A DNA stretch of 64,000 bases from Adiantum capillus-veneris (GCA_014529385.2 CM043959.1:61953753-62017752); one strand, 5' to 3'; shown: positions 46,690 to 58,490, counted from the stretch's first letter. A program made the numbers and translations. Notes: a model not told the origin generated them from the sequence alone.

Positions 46690-47331
46690 CATTGTAAAGT
46701 ATTGTACATGGATGGAAATCTCAAGTACATGCATCATTTTCATTTTTCATGGATGAAATCTCAAGTGAATATAACATTTGATTATTGTTTAGTTTATGCT
46801 CAACGAGAATCTAGAGTGCTCTTATGCTTTGTGTGTTGTCTAACATATTTGACTACCTTGGCCATAGAATCTTGATTCTACTCTAGATTTGTGATAAATC
46901 TTACCAAAATTTAATCAATGTCTAGGTTGGACAAGTGGTGGGGCTTCAAACATTACTGTCTTAAACAAGTGGAGTTATCTTACTTGAATAAGTGGTGGCC
47001 TTTGAATCCAAATCTAAGCCAAATCTCTAATTATTTTCTTGTAGTCTAGGTTGGACATTTGGTGGACCTTGTATCCATGTTTCCTCAACAAGGGTGGCTT
47101 TTAGTTTTCACTTTAAGTACTCATCTTTAATAAAGTGTAGGATGGAAAATGTTGAGTTAGTAGATTGTATTTTAGACAAGTGGTGTTTGGTGTACGAATG
47201 CTGAAAATGGTTGCAAGGATTCTAACAACGACTTTACCTTAAATAAATTTCTTACTAGGAGTTCTACATATAAATATGGTGAATAAAATTCTAGTGGTTT
47301 TGAGATACCATTTGTGTGTGTGTTTTCTTAG
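46690..47331. other. Spacer, no gene
   Basis: 3' flank of the SET exon, with a few plus-oriented diverged core motifs (46924, 47050). Ends in the acceptor TTTTCTTAG at 47331. Confidence 0.5.
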
Positions 47332-48529
47332 ATTCACAAACTGGGATGGATAACGCTCCTATGGTTCAGTCAACAACTATAGAATCCATAGATTCTATGG
47401 TTTCTAAAGTGCCCAAGATGGATGATATTTCTATACTAGAGTCTAGTGTTGTGCAACTTGAGCAAGCTTCCAATAATGAGAACCAAGAAATCGATGCTTC
47501 AAAAATGCAACATACATCAAAAGAGACTGAAAAGTCCACTCACGAGCTATTGCCAATTGGTACTACGTCATGTAGCGTAGATGTTGAGAAATCCATGCTT
47601 ACAATTATATTGGATTTAAATGGTCTATTGTTGAAACGTTCCCCTCAACCATCCTCACACCACAACTCAGTGCAAATGGATTCAAAAAGATATATTATAC
47701 TCAGGCCAGGTTGCATCCAATTCTTGAAGACTATTTTACAAAGGTTTAATGTTGCAATTTGGTCGACAGCTACTAGGAATAATGTGTATCAAATCCTTGC
47801 AGCACTAAACAACTTAGCTGAGGATACATTGCCTTTCTTTGCAATTTGGTCGCAAGATGTTTGCTACACCGCTCAAACTCAAAAATTGTTTAGACCCGAC
47901 AATCCAAACGTTGAGGCAATGTTCAAGCCTCTAGCCAAAATTGCCATGGGGTTTGAATGTGATCCACAAAGAACAGTGCTTATTGATGACTCTCCTTACA
48001 AGGATGTATTTCACCAGCAAACAATTGCATTTTTCCACCACAATTTGATGCTGAGAAGATGGTTGACAATATGCTCTTGGAGGAGCTACTGCCATACTTG
48101 ATTCAGCTTGATGAGAGAAGGGATGTGCGTGATTTAATTGCTTCTAATCGTTATGGACAACCTATAGTGACAAATGATAGTGAATACAAACAAATCATGG
48201 AGTATTGGAAGCAGAAAAATGATGTTTGGTCAGCTAAGGTGTTCTTTACAAGAAGAATACCACCTGCAAAAGGTGACAGAGATGAAACTATCATTGAAGA
48301 TGCAAGTGACACAAGCCACCGCAATGAAATGAGAAGAGCCCAAATACAAGAGATCTTGGCAAAGGAGCGTACACCCATTGAAAGCATGAAGGCGTCACAA
48401 TTGACCACTTTAGCTAGGCAATTGGGTTGTAACACAAAAGGAGTTTTGAAGGCAACCACAGCAAAGGCTTATATAAATAAGGTGAAAGCTGAGAACAATC
48501 TTCTAAGGCTGGATAGAAAGCAACCCTAA
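47332..48529 (+). pseudogene. FCP1-homology (HAD-like) exon A, frameshifted
   Basis: The exon follows a TTTTCTTAG acceptor and is in phase 1. Residues after a Ser/Glu-rich lead form an FCP1-homology domain of the plant DLNGLL subfamily: TIILDLNGLLLKR (motif I; Asn replaces the second Asp of DxDx), RPGCIQFLKTIL, VAIWSTATRNNV, and RTVLIDDSPYKD (the DD motif). The frame is then broken at a run of five T (48030-48034): from 48035 the reading continues one frame over (QFDAEKMVDNMLLEELLPYL, then NRYGQPIV) to TAA at 48527-48529. The shift could be a real mutation or a homopolymer error in the assembly. It may be a downstream exon of the ParB-like gene, or a separate gene starting at the ATG 47346. 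Members of this family without the second Asp may not be active phosphatases. Confidence 0.75.
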
Positions 48530-48735
48530 GGTACTAGTGACATGTCATATATTCTTGATACACATGCTTGAACACTCATGTGCATGGTATCTAACAAATC
48601 TTTCTTTTTATTCCTTCTTGCAGGATCTTACAAAGGATACTACTAGATGGAGCTCAATCAATAGAGATTTTGATATTTTTGCTCAAAATAATGAAGCAGT
48701 CACCTACATTTTTTGTTTATCAATTTCTTGAGAGA
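48530..48735 (+). other. Possible last exon after FCP1 exon A
   Basis: A donor AAG|GTACTA lies one base after the stop codon, and an acceptor CCTTCTTGCAG ends at 48623, suggesting a 3' UTR intron. An alternative donor AAG|GTGAAA at 48482 would join in frame to 48624 and add about 35 residues ending at 48731. Confidence 0.45.
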
Positions 48736-49509
48736 CTTTATTTAGTTTGTAATCATCAAATGAAATGAAAAGTATCCTTCTTATTAAGATTGTTGATCTT
48801 TTTCTTGTTCAAACCTTTCAATTGTGATTTATAGTTTTGTTAGCATGAGATTGTGCTTTTTTAGTTTGAAAAAAACTGTCAAAGATCCAAGTCTTTTTGG
48901 CTTTACTTAAGTTATTAATTGTGAAAGATCCAAGTTTTTTTCTTTACTTAAGTTATTGATTGCCTATGTAATAGTCCTTAAAACAATATCGGATGGCTTT
49001 CTTGCTCCCATGTCTCACATTGGTCTTTAGGTAAGACAAGTGGTGACCTTGAAAGTATGGTCTATATCTCGATCAAGTGAAGAGACATGAAGCTTAAATA
49101 TCACTACTATGTATCTAGTGTTAAACTCCATCGAGACAAAGACTAGATAGCCAAATTGCAGTCGAGTTTAAGTGAAAAATCCATTTGAGCTAAGGTAAAA
49201 CTTATAGTGCCTCATTTTTCTAGGATTCTACCCCATCAAGGAAGTTAGAATCTAGCACAAACCAATTAAGACTCTTTTGGAGCCTAGATAGGACAATTCG
49301 TGGAACTTATGAAACTTATTATTGAGTTAGAGTCTAGTTTAGATAAGCAAAAGATCTTCAAACCAGCACTTGGTCTTACTATTCAATATTCAAAGTCCCT
49401 TGAAGCTAACAAATTACATACCCACTTGTAACCTAACTAATGAGTAATTATATAGATCTAAGCAAGTATATATAATGAGTCTTCAAACTAATAATCCAAG
49501 GGAAGAGAG
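48736..49509. other. AT-rich spacer, no gene
   Basis: Sparse diverged motif copies; the last plus-oriented one is near 49037. Motif orientation flips after this spacer. Confidence 0.5.
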
Positions 49510-52500
49510 TAGCAAGGTCCACTACTTGTCCAAGCTCAGCTCTAGACAACATAGAAAGATGCTAGTTCTACTAATTGTCTAATTATAGGCATGGAGAAAT
49601 GATAGAAGGTTGACCACTTGTCCAACCTATCATCTCTAGTAAGATGGGAGGTTTGGCCTTAAGATTCACCATGTAACCAACCTATACATCATTGTATTAT
49701 GAAGAGTAAAAAAAGCAAAGCTCCACCACTTGTCCAAGCTAGTTCTAAAATCCACATGGAGATAAGCAAGCTCCACCATTTGTCGAATCTCTCTTCCATT
49801 AAAACATGAAAAAACTCATCTATGTTGTACAGGGGGACTTTTTTCCAAGGTCCACCACTTGTCCAAGCTAGGATCCCTAGTAGCACGAGTGTTTTGGTCT
49901 CAAGATACACCACTTGTACACTCTATGTCATTATATTAAGAAGAACTATGTATTAAGGTCCACCACTTGTCCAACCTATAAGGTTATATCTTAAATGGTA
50001 TCCTTTCTCACCACTTGAAATGCCCATGAGATGTTTTACACGGGGGTTTCATTCCAAGGTCCACCACTTGTCCAAGCTAACTCTATTCAAACATAGAGAG
50101 AAGCAAAGGTCCACCACTTGTCCAAGCTAACTCTATTCAAACATAGAGAGAAGCAAAGGTTCACCACTTGTCAAAGCTAGGCTCCGTTGAAGTATGGAGA
50201 GAAGTAACCTCCATCATTTTTCCAAGATAGGTGCCATTCAAACATGGAAAGAATCAAGATCTACCATGTCTCCGAGATTCTAGGCTCCATTGAAACACCC
50301 TAAAACCATGATATTTTGTACATGGGGTGTTTGCATTCAAGGTCTACCACTTCTCTAACGTATTATACCTAGTAGCATGAGTGATTTGGTCTTAAGATTC
50401 ACCACTTATCCACTCTATGTCATTATATTAAGAATAACTGGGTGTTAAGGTCCACCACTAGTCCAACCTATAAGGGTATATCTTAAATGGTATCCTTCAC
50501 CACTTATCAAGGTCCATCACCACTTTTCCAACCTATAAGGTTATATCTTGAATGATATTTTTCCTCATCACTTGTAATGTCCATGCTATGTTTTACAAAG
50601 GGGTTTTGTTCCAAGACCCACCACTTGTCCAAGCTAACTCCATCCACCACTTGTCCAAGATAGGCTCCATTGAAACATGGAGAGAAGGATGATCCACCAT
50701 TTCTCCAAGATAGGTTCCATTGAAACATTGAGAGAAGCAATCTCCACCATGTCTCCAAGCTAGGCTCCATTGAAATACCCTAAACCCATAATTTTGTACA
50801 TGAGGGGTTTACATTCAAGGTCCACCACTTGTCCAACCTATTATCCCTAGTAGCAAGAGTGGTTTGGTCTCAAGATTCACCACTTGTACACTCTATGTCA
50901 TTATATTAAGAAGAAATATGTGTTAAAGTCCACCACTTGTCCAGCCTATAAGGTTATATTTTAAATAGTATCCTTTCTCACCACTTGAAATGCCCATGAT
51001 ATGTTTTACATGGGGGTTTCATTCCAAGGTCCACCACTTGTCCAAGCTAACTCTATTAAAACATATAGAGAAAGAAAGGTCCACCACTTGTCCAAGCTAG
51101 GCTCATTGAAACATGGAGAGAAGGAACCTCCACTGTTTCTCCTAGATAGGCTCCATTGAAACATGGAGAGAAATAAGCTCCACCATGTCTCCAAGTTGCT
51201 AGGCTCCATTGAAATACCCAATACCCATAATTTTTTGTACATGGGGGGTTTACATTCAAGGTTCACCACTTGTCCAACCTATTATCCCTAGTAGGTTTGG
51301 TCTCATGATTCACCACTTGTCCACTCTATGTCATTATATTAAGAGGAATTAGGTGTTAAGGTCCACCACTTGTCCAACCTATAATGTTATAGCTTGAATG
51401 GTATTTTTTCTCACCACTTGTAATGCCCATGACATGATTTACATGGGGGTTTTGTTCCAAGGTACACCACTTATCCAAGATAAATCTATTGAAACATAGA
51501 GAGAAACAAAGGTCCACCACTTTTCCAAGCTAGGCTGCATTGAAACATGGACCTTAATACCAAATTATTTCTAGTAGCATGAGTGATATTTTGTACATGG
51601 GGCGTTTACATTCAAGGTCCACCACTTGTCCAACCTATTTCCCTAGTAGGTTTGGTCCCAATTTCACCACTTATCCACTCTATGTCATTATATTAAGAAT
51701 AATTGGGTGTTAAGGTCCACCACTTGTCCAACCTATAAGGTTATATATTGAATGGTATTTTTTCTCACCACTTGTAATGCCCATGATATGTTTTACATGG
51801 GGTTTTTGTTCCAAGGTCCACCACTTTTCCAAGATAACTCTATTTAAACATAGAGAGAAACAAAGGTCCACCACTTGTCCAATCTAGGCTCCATTGAAAC
51901 ATGGAGAGAATGATGCTGCACCATTTATCCAAGATAGGCTGCATTGAAACATGGAGAGAAGCAAGCTTTACCATGTTTCCAAGCTAGGATCCATTGAAAC
52001 ACTCTAGGGGGTTTTATTTCAAGGCCCACCACTTGTTTAACCTATTATCCCTAGTAGCATGAGTGGTTTGGTTTCAAGATTCACCACTTGTACACTCTAT
52101 GTCATTATATTGTGTTAAAGTCCACCACTTGTCCAACCTATAAGGTTATATCTTAAATGGTATCCTTTCTCGCCACTTGAAATGCCCATGATATGTTTTA
52201 CATGGGAGTTTCATTCCAAGATCCACCACTTGTCCAAGCTAACCATATTCAAACATAGAGAGAAACAAAGGTCCACGACTTGTCCAAGCTAGGCTCCATT
52301 GAAACATGGAGAGAAGGAACCTCCACCATTTCTCCTAGATAGGCTCCATTAAAACATGGAGAGAAGTAAGTTCCACCATGTCTCCAAGATGCTAGGCTCC
52401 ATTGAAATACGCAAAACCCATGATATTTTGTACATGGGTGATTTACATTCAAGGTCAACCATTTCTCCAACCTATTATCCCTAGTAGGTTTGGTCTCACA

Positions 52501-53340
52501 ATTCACCACTTTTCCACTATATGTCATTATAATAAGAGGAATTGGGTGCTAAGGTCCACCACTTGTCCAGCCTATAAGGTTATACCTTGAATGGTATTTT
52601 TTCTCACCACTTGTAATGCCCATGACATGCTTTACATGGGGGTTTTGTTCCAAGGTTCACCACTTGTCCAAGAAAATTCTATTGAAACATAGAGAGAAAC
52701 AAAGGTCCACCACTTTTCCAAGCTAGGCTCCATTGAAACATGGACCTTAATACCAAATTATTCCTAGTAGCATGAGTAATATTTTGTACATGGGGGGTTT
52801 GCATTCAAGGTCCACCACTTGTCCAACGTACTTTTCCTAGTAGGTTTGGTCGCAAGATTCACCACTTGTCCACTCTATGTCATTATATTAATAATAATTG
52901 GGTGTTAAGGTCCACCACTTTTCCAACCTATAAGGTTATATATTGAATGGTATTTTTTCTCACCACTTGTAATGTCCATGATATGTTTTACATGGGGATT
53001 TTGTTCCAAGGTCCACCACTTGTCCAAGCTAGATATGTTCAAACATAGAGAGAAACAAACATGCACCACTTGTCCAAGGTAGGCTCCATTGAAACATGGA
53101 GAGAATGATGCTCCACCATTTATCCAAGATAGACTCCATTGAAACATGGAGAGAAGTAAGCTCCACCATGTTTCCAAGATGCTAGAGTCCATTGAAATAC
53201 CCAAAACCCCTGATACTTTGTACATGGGGGTTTACATTCAAGGTCCACCACTTGTCCAACCTATTATCCCTAGTAGCATGAGTGGCTTGGTCTCAGGATT
53301 CACCACTTGTCCACTCTATATCATTATATTAAGAAAAATT
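49510..53340 (-). repeat. Inverted motif array
   Basis: Dense array of the same core, now on the minus strand (plus strand reads AAGGTCCACCACTTGTCCAA), including the same accessory segments (CATGTTTTACATGGGG, ATAAGGTTATAT) inverted. The array is more diverged than the one at 30-36 kb and lacks the strict 442/425 alternation. It forms the intron side before FCP1 exon B if that exon belongs to the ParB-like gene. Confidence 0.9.
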
Positions 53341-53680
53341 GGGTTTCCATATCTAAATGGATCTTTGCTTGGATAAGTGGTAGACCTTGAGACCTAAATA
53401 CCCATTCTACACTAGAGCATTGGTTAAGCCTTATACACTTCAAGCATACCTTTAACAACAAGTAGTAGTTATTAGTTGACTTAATCTAGTTGAACTCCAT
53501 GGTATTGAGACTAAGAGAGAGTGTAGCATAAAAAAGAGTCAGGATTTTAATTTGACTTTCTTTCTATTAATGAGTAGATCATAGATGGATTTTGGTATCT
53601 AATAAAACCTTAGGGTAGACAATGTAAAAATCATGTCTATTGTTGTGTTTGCATTAAGTGTTCTTGTTCTTTAATTTCAG
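53341..53680. other. Spacer before FCP1 exon B
   Basis: One plus-oriented diverged motif near 53366, then unique AT-rich sequence ending in the acceptor TTTAATTTCAG at 53680. No gene. Confidence 0.5.
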
Positions 53681-54456
53681 AACCATTACAGAAAAATGGA
53701 TTGGCTATATGCTGGCATAAATTGAAGAAAACTATTGAATTACCCATCCAACCTCCTCCAAGACCTTGTCCAAGGAATGAATCACCTCCTTATCACCTAC
53801 CACTTGCTTTCAAGGACATCAAAAGAGTACTTATCTTGGATCTAGAGGGGTTACTTCTCAAGACAGTTGAAATGAAACATGGAGATTCTATGCCATCTTG
53901 GGCTCAACACATGCGACTTGTGGAGGACAAAGATGAAGTTTATCATGTGGTGCGACCAGACGCACAAAGTTTTTTGGATTTTTGTGCTGAATACTTTGAG
54001 CTATGGATATGGAGTTGCTATAACTTAACAAGGGTGCAACGCATCACACAAAAGTGTTTTCCTGAGCAGTATACCAAGTTCAAGGTGTTTATGAGTAACA
54101 AAAATTGCCAAAATCCAAATATCATGTTAGGATTTACAAGGGTTTATCACAAAAATCTGAGTGATATTTGGAAGATATTTGAGGATTTGGATGCAAACAA
54201 TACCTTAATTTTTGATGACACTCCATATAGGGTGATGTGGAACATGCCAGGGACATATCTTATATTTCCAAAGATGTGGAGGCAAACTTCCGAGCAACTT
54301 CAAAACTTCTTGCAGAGAACCATAATTCCATGGTTGGTAGGATGGTTGTATGCAAGAGATAAGAGAGTCTATACATATAACACAATTGTAAATCAGTATA
54401 GTGATTCTGAGACAAATTATGTCCTTGGTGTGTACTTGTCAACACGAAAGCATTGA
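53681..54456 (+). CDS. FCP1-homology (HAD-like) exon B
   Basis: 257 codons after a split codon, uninterrupted to TGA 54454-54456. FCP1-homology domain: RVLILDLEGLLLKT (motif I with Glu in place of the second Asp), YHVVRPDAQSFLDFCAEYF, LWIWSCYNLTRV, and TLIFDDTPYRV (the DD motif). It is a diverged paralogue of exon A. The first in-frame ATG lies after motif I, so the exon cannot encode a whole domain on its own and needs an upstream exon. Its phase 1 fits the donor at 43540, giving about 1114 residues with the ParB-like part and a 10.1-kb intron. Alternatively it is an orphan exon left by duplication. Confidence 0.72.
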
Positions 54457-55290
54457 ATAAATATGGCTATAAGATGCTTTTTTTATTCTAGTGTGTATCT
54501 TTCAACATTTGTATAATTTGATATAGTCTTTTTTTTTATATAAAAGGTGTGTCAATTTTATGAACACTTGAATGGAGTGCACCCTACTCTAAGGGGACTT
54601 CAATGTACTATTGGAGTGCATCCTATTGTAAGGGGACTCTGATGTATTGCTAGAGTGCACCCAAATTTTTGGGGACTCATTTTTTATTTGATTGGGGCCT
54701 ATGTTGGGTCATATAGTAAAAGAAATTCATTTTTTGTCAATTCATATCGAGGTTGCATTTATTTGGAACTATGAAAGAATTGATGTTTGATGTCAAAATA
54801 AAACTTGTAAGTGTGGATCAGAGAATTCATGGACTTTAAATATGTGAGAGGGATCTTTTTCTTGGGCACAAATGTTTGCTTCAAGAATTTTGTCATTACA
54901 TACTTTATGTGAAAGAGTTTTAGAATCTAAAAGACTTTGAAAACAAAACTATGGAATCTAAGTGCATGTATTCTTGAATGGCTTGAAAGTTGATGTATAC
55001 ATGCATGTCGCCTTGATGAAGATTTAGATCTGACAAGATGGAAAGATATAATTCTTGGACGTTACCTTTGTCAATTTGGTAATAACATATTTAACTTTCT
55101 TTTAATATGGGTGGAAAATATATTATTATGTGCATTTGGAAAATATATTATTATTTGCATATTTAACTTTCTTTTAATATGGGTGGAAAATATATTATTA
55201 TGTGCATTTGGAACCTAATTGCTTGACCTTCAAACCAAGATTCCTATGTTATTTTTTCATATACTTTTTTATACTGAATTAAGATTGTGG
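54457..55290. other. AT-rich 3' flank with two small tandem repeats
   Basis: Three copies of about 39 bp (GGAGTGCACCC...GGGGACT) at 54574-54681, and a 55-bp stretch repeated with 72-bp period at 55086-55212. No coding region. Confidence 0.7.
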
Positions 55291-56690
55291 ATGCAAGGTC
55301 CACCACTTGTTCAAGCTAGATCTAAGAAAGTATATATACTGAGTCTTCAAACTAGTAAACCAAGGGGAGAGAGAAGCAGGGTCCATCACTTGTCCAAGCT
55401 CATCTCTAGACAACATAGAGAGATGTTATGTCTACTAATTGTCCAATATAGTCATGGAGAAATGATAGAAGGTTGATCCACTTGTCCAACCTATCATCTC
55501 TAGTAAAATGGGAGGTTTGGCCTTAAGATTCACCATGTAACCAACATATACTTCATTGTATTATGAAGAGTAGAAAAGAAAAGCTCCACCACTTGTCTAA
55601 GGTAGTTCCAAAATCAACATGGAGAGAAGAAAGCTTCACCATTTGTCCAAGATAGGCTCCATTAAAACATGGAAAACCTCATATATGTTGTACATGGAAG
55701 CTTTTTTCCAAGGTCCACCACTTGTCCAAGCTAGGATCCATTAAAACATGGATAGAAACAAGGCTCCACAACTCGTCCAACCTTTATAGCTGCAAAGTGT
55801 ACCGGTTGTCTAAACTAGGCATGGGAAAATAATAGAAGGTCCACCACTTATCCAATATATTATCTCTAATAGCATGGGAGGTTTGGTCTCAAGATTTAGG
55901 AATTGGCTGACCTGTATTTCATTGTATTATGATGAATTTGGTTTTAAAGTCAACTACTTATCCAAGCTATAAGTTTATATCTTGAATGGTATTCCTTCCC
56001 ATCACTTAGAAAACCAATGATATGTTGTACATGGGAGGGTTTGTTACAAGGTCCACCACTTGTCCAAGCTAGTTTCATTGAAACATGGATGAAGACAAGC
56101 TCCACCATTTGTTAAAGCTAGACTCCATTGAAATCTAGAAAATCCATTCTATGTTGTACATGGGGTTTTTGTTTTAAGGTCCAACACTTGTCCAAGCTAA
56201 GATCCATTGAAACATGGAGTAGAGAAACACTCCACCACTTGTCCAAGCTAGGCAACATTGATAGTAGTTGGTTTATTTTGAAGATCCACCACGTGTCTAA
56301 GCTAACTCTATTGAAACATAGAGAGAAGCAAAGGTCCACCAACTGTTCAAGCTAGGCTCCATTGAAACATGGACAGAAGCAAGCTCCACCATTTCTCCAA
56401 GATAGACTCCATTGAAACATGGAGAGAATCAAAGGTCCACCATTTCTCCAAGCCAAGATCTAGTTGTCCAACCTATAAGGTTATATCTTAAATGGTAATC
56501 TTTCTAATCACTTGGAATACCCATGATATGTTTTACATGGGGGTTTTGTTCCAAGATCACCACTTGTCCAAGCTAACTCTATTGAAACATAGAGAGAAGC
56601 AAAGGTCCACCACTTGTCCAAGCTAGTCTCCATTGAAACAAGGAGAGAAGAAAGCTCCATCATTTCTCCAAGATAGGCTAGCATGGATAA
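55291..56690 (-). repeat. Second inverted motif array
   Basis: Minus-oriented core copies (CCACCACTTGTCCAAGCTAG on the plus strand) at intervals of 60-120 bp, diverged. Confidence 0.85.
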
Positions 56691-57237
56691 GTGCACCTTG
56701 AAACCAACCTTCCTATGAGGCAATAGAGCATATGCTACATATTTTATGTATGCCCCATGCCTCAAATTAAGAAGTTATAGATTAGAAGTGGACCTTGCTT
56801 AAATGTCACATGCAATAAATTAAGGAAAAATAGCCAAGTGGATTGTATTCCTCAATGGATCCTTGCTTTCACAAGTTGTGAACCTTGAGTCACTTTTACA
56901 TTAACTTGGACAAGTGGTGGACCTAGAAACCAAGCTCTCCATGTTGAGATAAGTTGTAGGTAGGACATTAGAACATAGACAACGATAATGGATGCAATAT
57001 ACTCCTCTCCTAATAATCCAATTGATTGAAACCATGATATTTTAGTTGTTTTCATTGTGTATTGTATGTGCATAAAGTGGAATGAGACCTTAAGAAAACT
57101 CAAATTTTTGACAAAATCTCTATATTTTATACATGATATATTGAAAGTTGTCCAACCTGGGAATTGGGATTTTCCCACTTTACCTAATATGGTCTTACAA
57201 CTTAGCTCAAAATAGGATGAAGATCGACACATCAAAG
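56691..57237. repeat. Right end of the giant element, inverted-repeat-like
   Basis: One plus-oriented motif near 56906, then unique sequence. TACCTAATATGGTCTT at 57181-57196 is the complement of the left-end block at 21551-21566. No gene supported. Confidence 0.5.
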
Positions 57238-57247
57238 GAATGGTAAT
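57238..57247. repeat. Direct repeat GAATGGTAAT, right
   Basis: Matches 21518-21527 exactly. Candidate target duplication of the giant element. Confidence 0.5.
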
Positions 57248-57450
57248 AGTCTAGTAAGGGTAGAATGACAGGATGAGGAGAGCGCAAGATTTCCCCAAGT
57301 CTCTTGGCTCCAAACAACAAGGCTATTCTTTGCTGATAAAAGATTTTTCTATCAATACAAATATTCACACGGATATGACGCACAAAATGGAAAGGAAACA
57401 TGCGGGGATCATCATTCTCATTATTGGCATCCATACTTACACACAAGAGC

Positions 57451-58213
57451 CTAGCTTAGTTGCACCACCTTGGGACCAATGAGCCTGATCAGCCACAGAA
57501 GGTCAGCACCTCGGATCACTTCGACTCTTCCTGATGCATATGTGAAGACGTAAGGCGTGATGGCAACACTTTGTACAATGCTGAGCCTTTTAGCAAGCAA
57601 CAAATGGATGCTATTACCATAATCAGCATGACGAATGAAAGTGACACCATTAATGTGCAGCACATCATCAACTAAGATAGTTTCCTTAGATTGAGATAAC
57701 TTCTTGAAAATTAGCAACAAAGGTAGGGCAGGGAGGCTTTTCACCCGGTCTCCAAAGCACTTTGGACAATATCCAAAGTGATCTTCACGCGGACAGGAGG
57801 TTGTCTTGGGATTGGTGGTGTCTGGATTCATAAAGTGCACTGGGAGCACTCGCAGACGCGCGGCAATCTTGTAGGCAAGCCTTCGCCTCTTTGCTTCAGG
57901 AGGATTTAGGGGTGAGAGTCGTGGTTGCAAGTTGGAGGTTGAAGTTGGTTGCTCACTAGCCTTTTTCTTGCCTGTAGTGGTCATGTAATCCCTTATTAAT
58001 GAGATTAAGCCAAATGTTACCTTACGCTTGAGCACGCGTTGCGGCCTTGGGCCACTTAGGTGTAGAGATGATCTTCCTCCTCTTAGTCGGCTCCTCAGGA
58101 AAGAGAGGTCTGGTGATGCTTTCTCTTCCCTTAATGTGTGTCACATTACCCTCGTGTATGTTGATGTAGAATATTTCAAGCTCGTGTGCGTTGGAGGTTT
58201 CTGGAGCACTCAT
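57451..58213 (-). pseudogene. Element B extra ORF ahead of gag
   Basis: Starts at ATG 58211-58213 (MSAPETSNAHELEIF) and runs 63 codons. An overlapping frame then continues 194 codons (58035-57451), so one frameshift near 58025 joins about 250 residues. The first part is acidic then basic. The second has a Ser/Pro/Lys-rich stretch and a Cys pair (FGYCPKCFG). I recognise no domain. The position between primer site and gag matches ORF1 of Ogre-type elements, whose function is unknown. Confidence 0.55.
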
Positions 58214-58469
58214 AGTTGAGAGGAGAGGTATATCAAGCTCTTCTTCTCACTCTCCTTCGTTGGCGACGATCACAAACAAGGCATGTAGAAGAACTTACTT
58301 CTTGAATTTCAATGACACTGCAACCTGGTAACAAGACCTCGATGAAAGCTTTTAAGGCCTCTAAAGCCTCCTCCTCTTCTGTTCTCCAATTTTCAAACTC
58401 CTCACATCATTCGTCCATGTTGTAGATTGCACATCTTCATTGCTTGTGGACTGAAGGTCTGTGTAGCCC
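58214..58469 (-). other. Element B leader
   Basis: Untranslated stretch between the primer site and the extra ORF. Confidence 0.5.
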
Positions 58470-58487
58470 TCCTCTGTGGGGGCACCA
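58470..58487 (-). other. Primer binding site of element B
   Basis: The minus strand reads TGGTGCCCCCACAGAGGA, three bases from the LTR end. The tRNA is not identified from memory. Confidence 0.6.
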
Positions 58488-58490
58488 AAA

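Larger units (their letters stand above)
21528..57237. mobile_element. Candidate giant DNA transposon with cargo genes, about 35.7 kb
   Basis: The segment interrupts element B between its extra ORF and gag. Inverted matching sequence lies near both ends: AAGACCATATTAGGTA at 21551-21566 and its complement at 57181-57196, with GAGCT-A/T-AG outside and a GTGGGAAAA motif inside. A 10-bp direct repeat lies outside. Contents: a DUF7869-type protein reading toward the left end, arrays of a 20-bp motif inverted between the left and right parts, and a plus-strand multi-exon gene with ParB-like, SET and FCP1-like domains. The inverted match is 23 bp from the left direct repeat but 41 bp from the right one, so the exact termini are unsure. 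An older composite of several insertions is the alternative. Confidence 0.6.
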
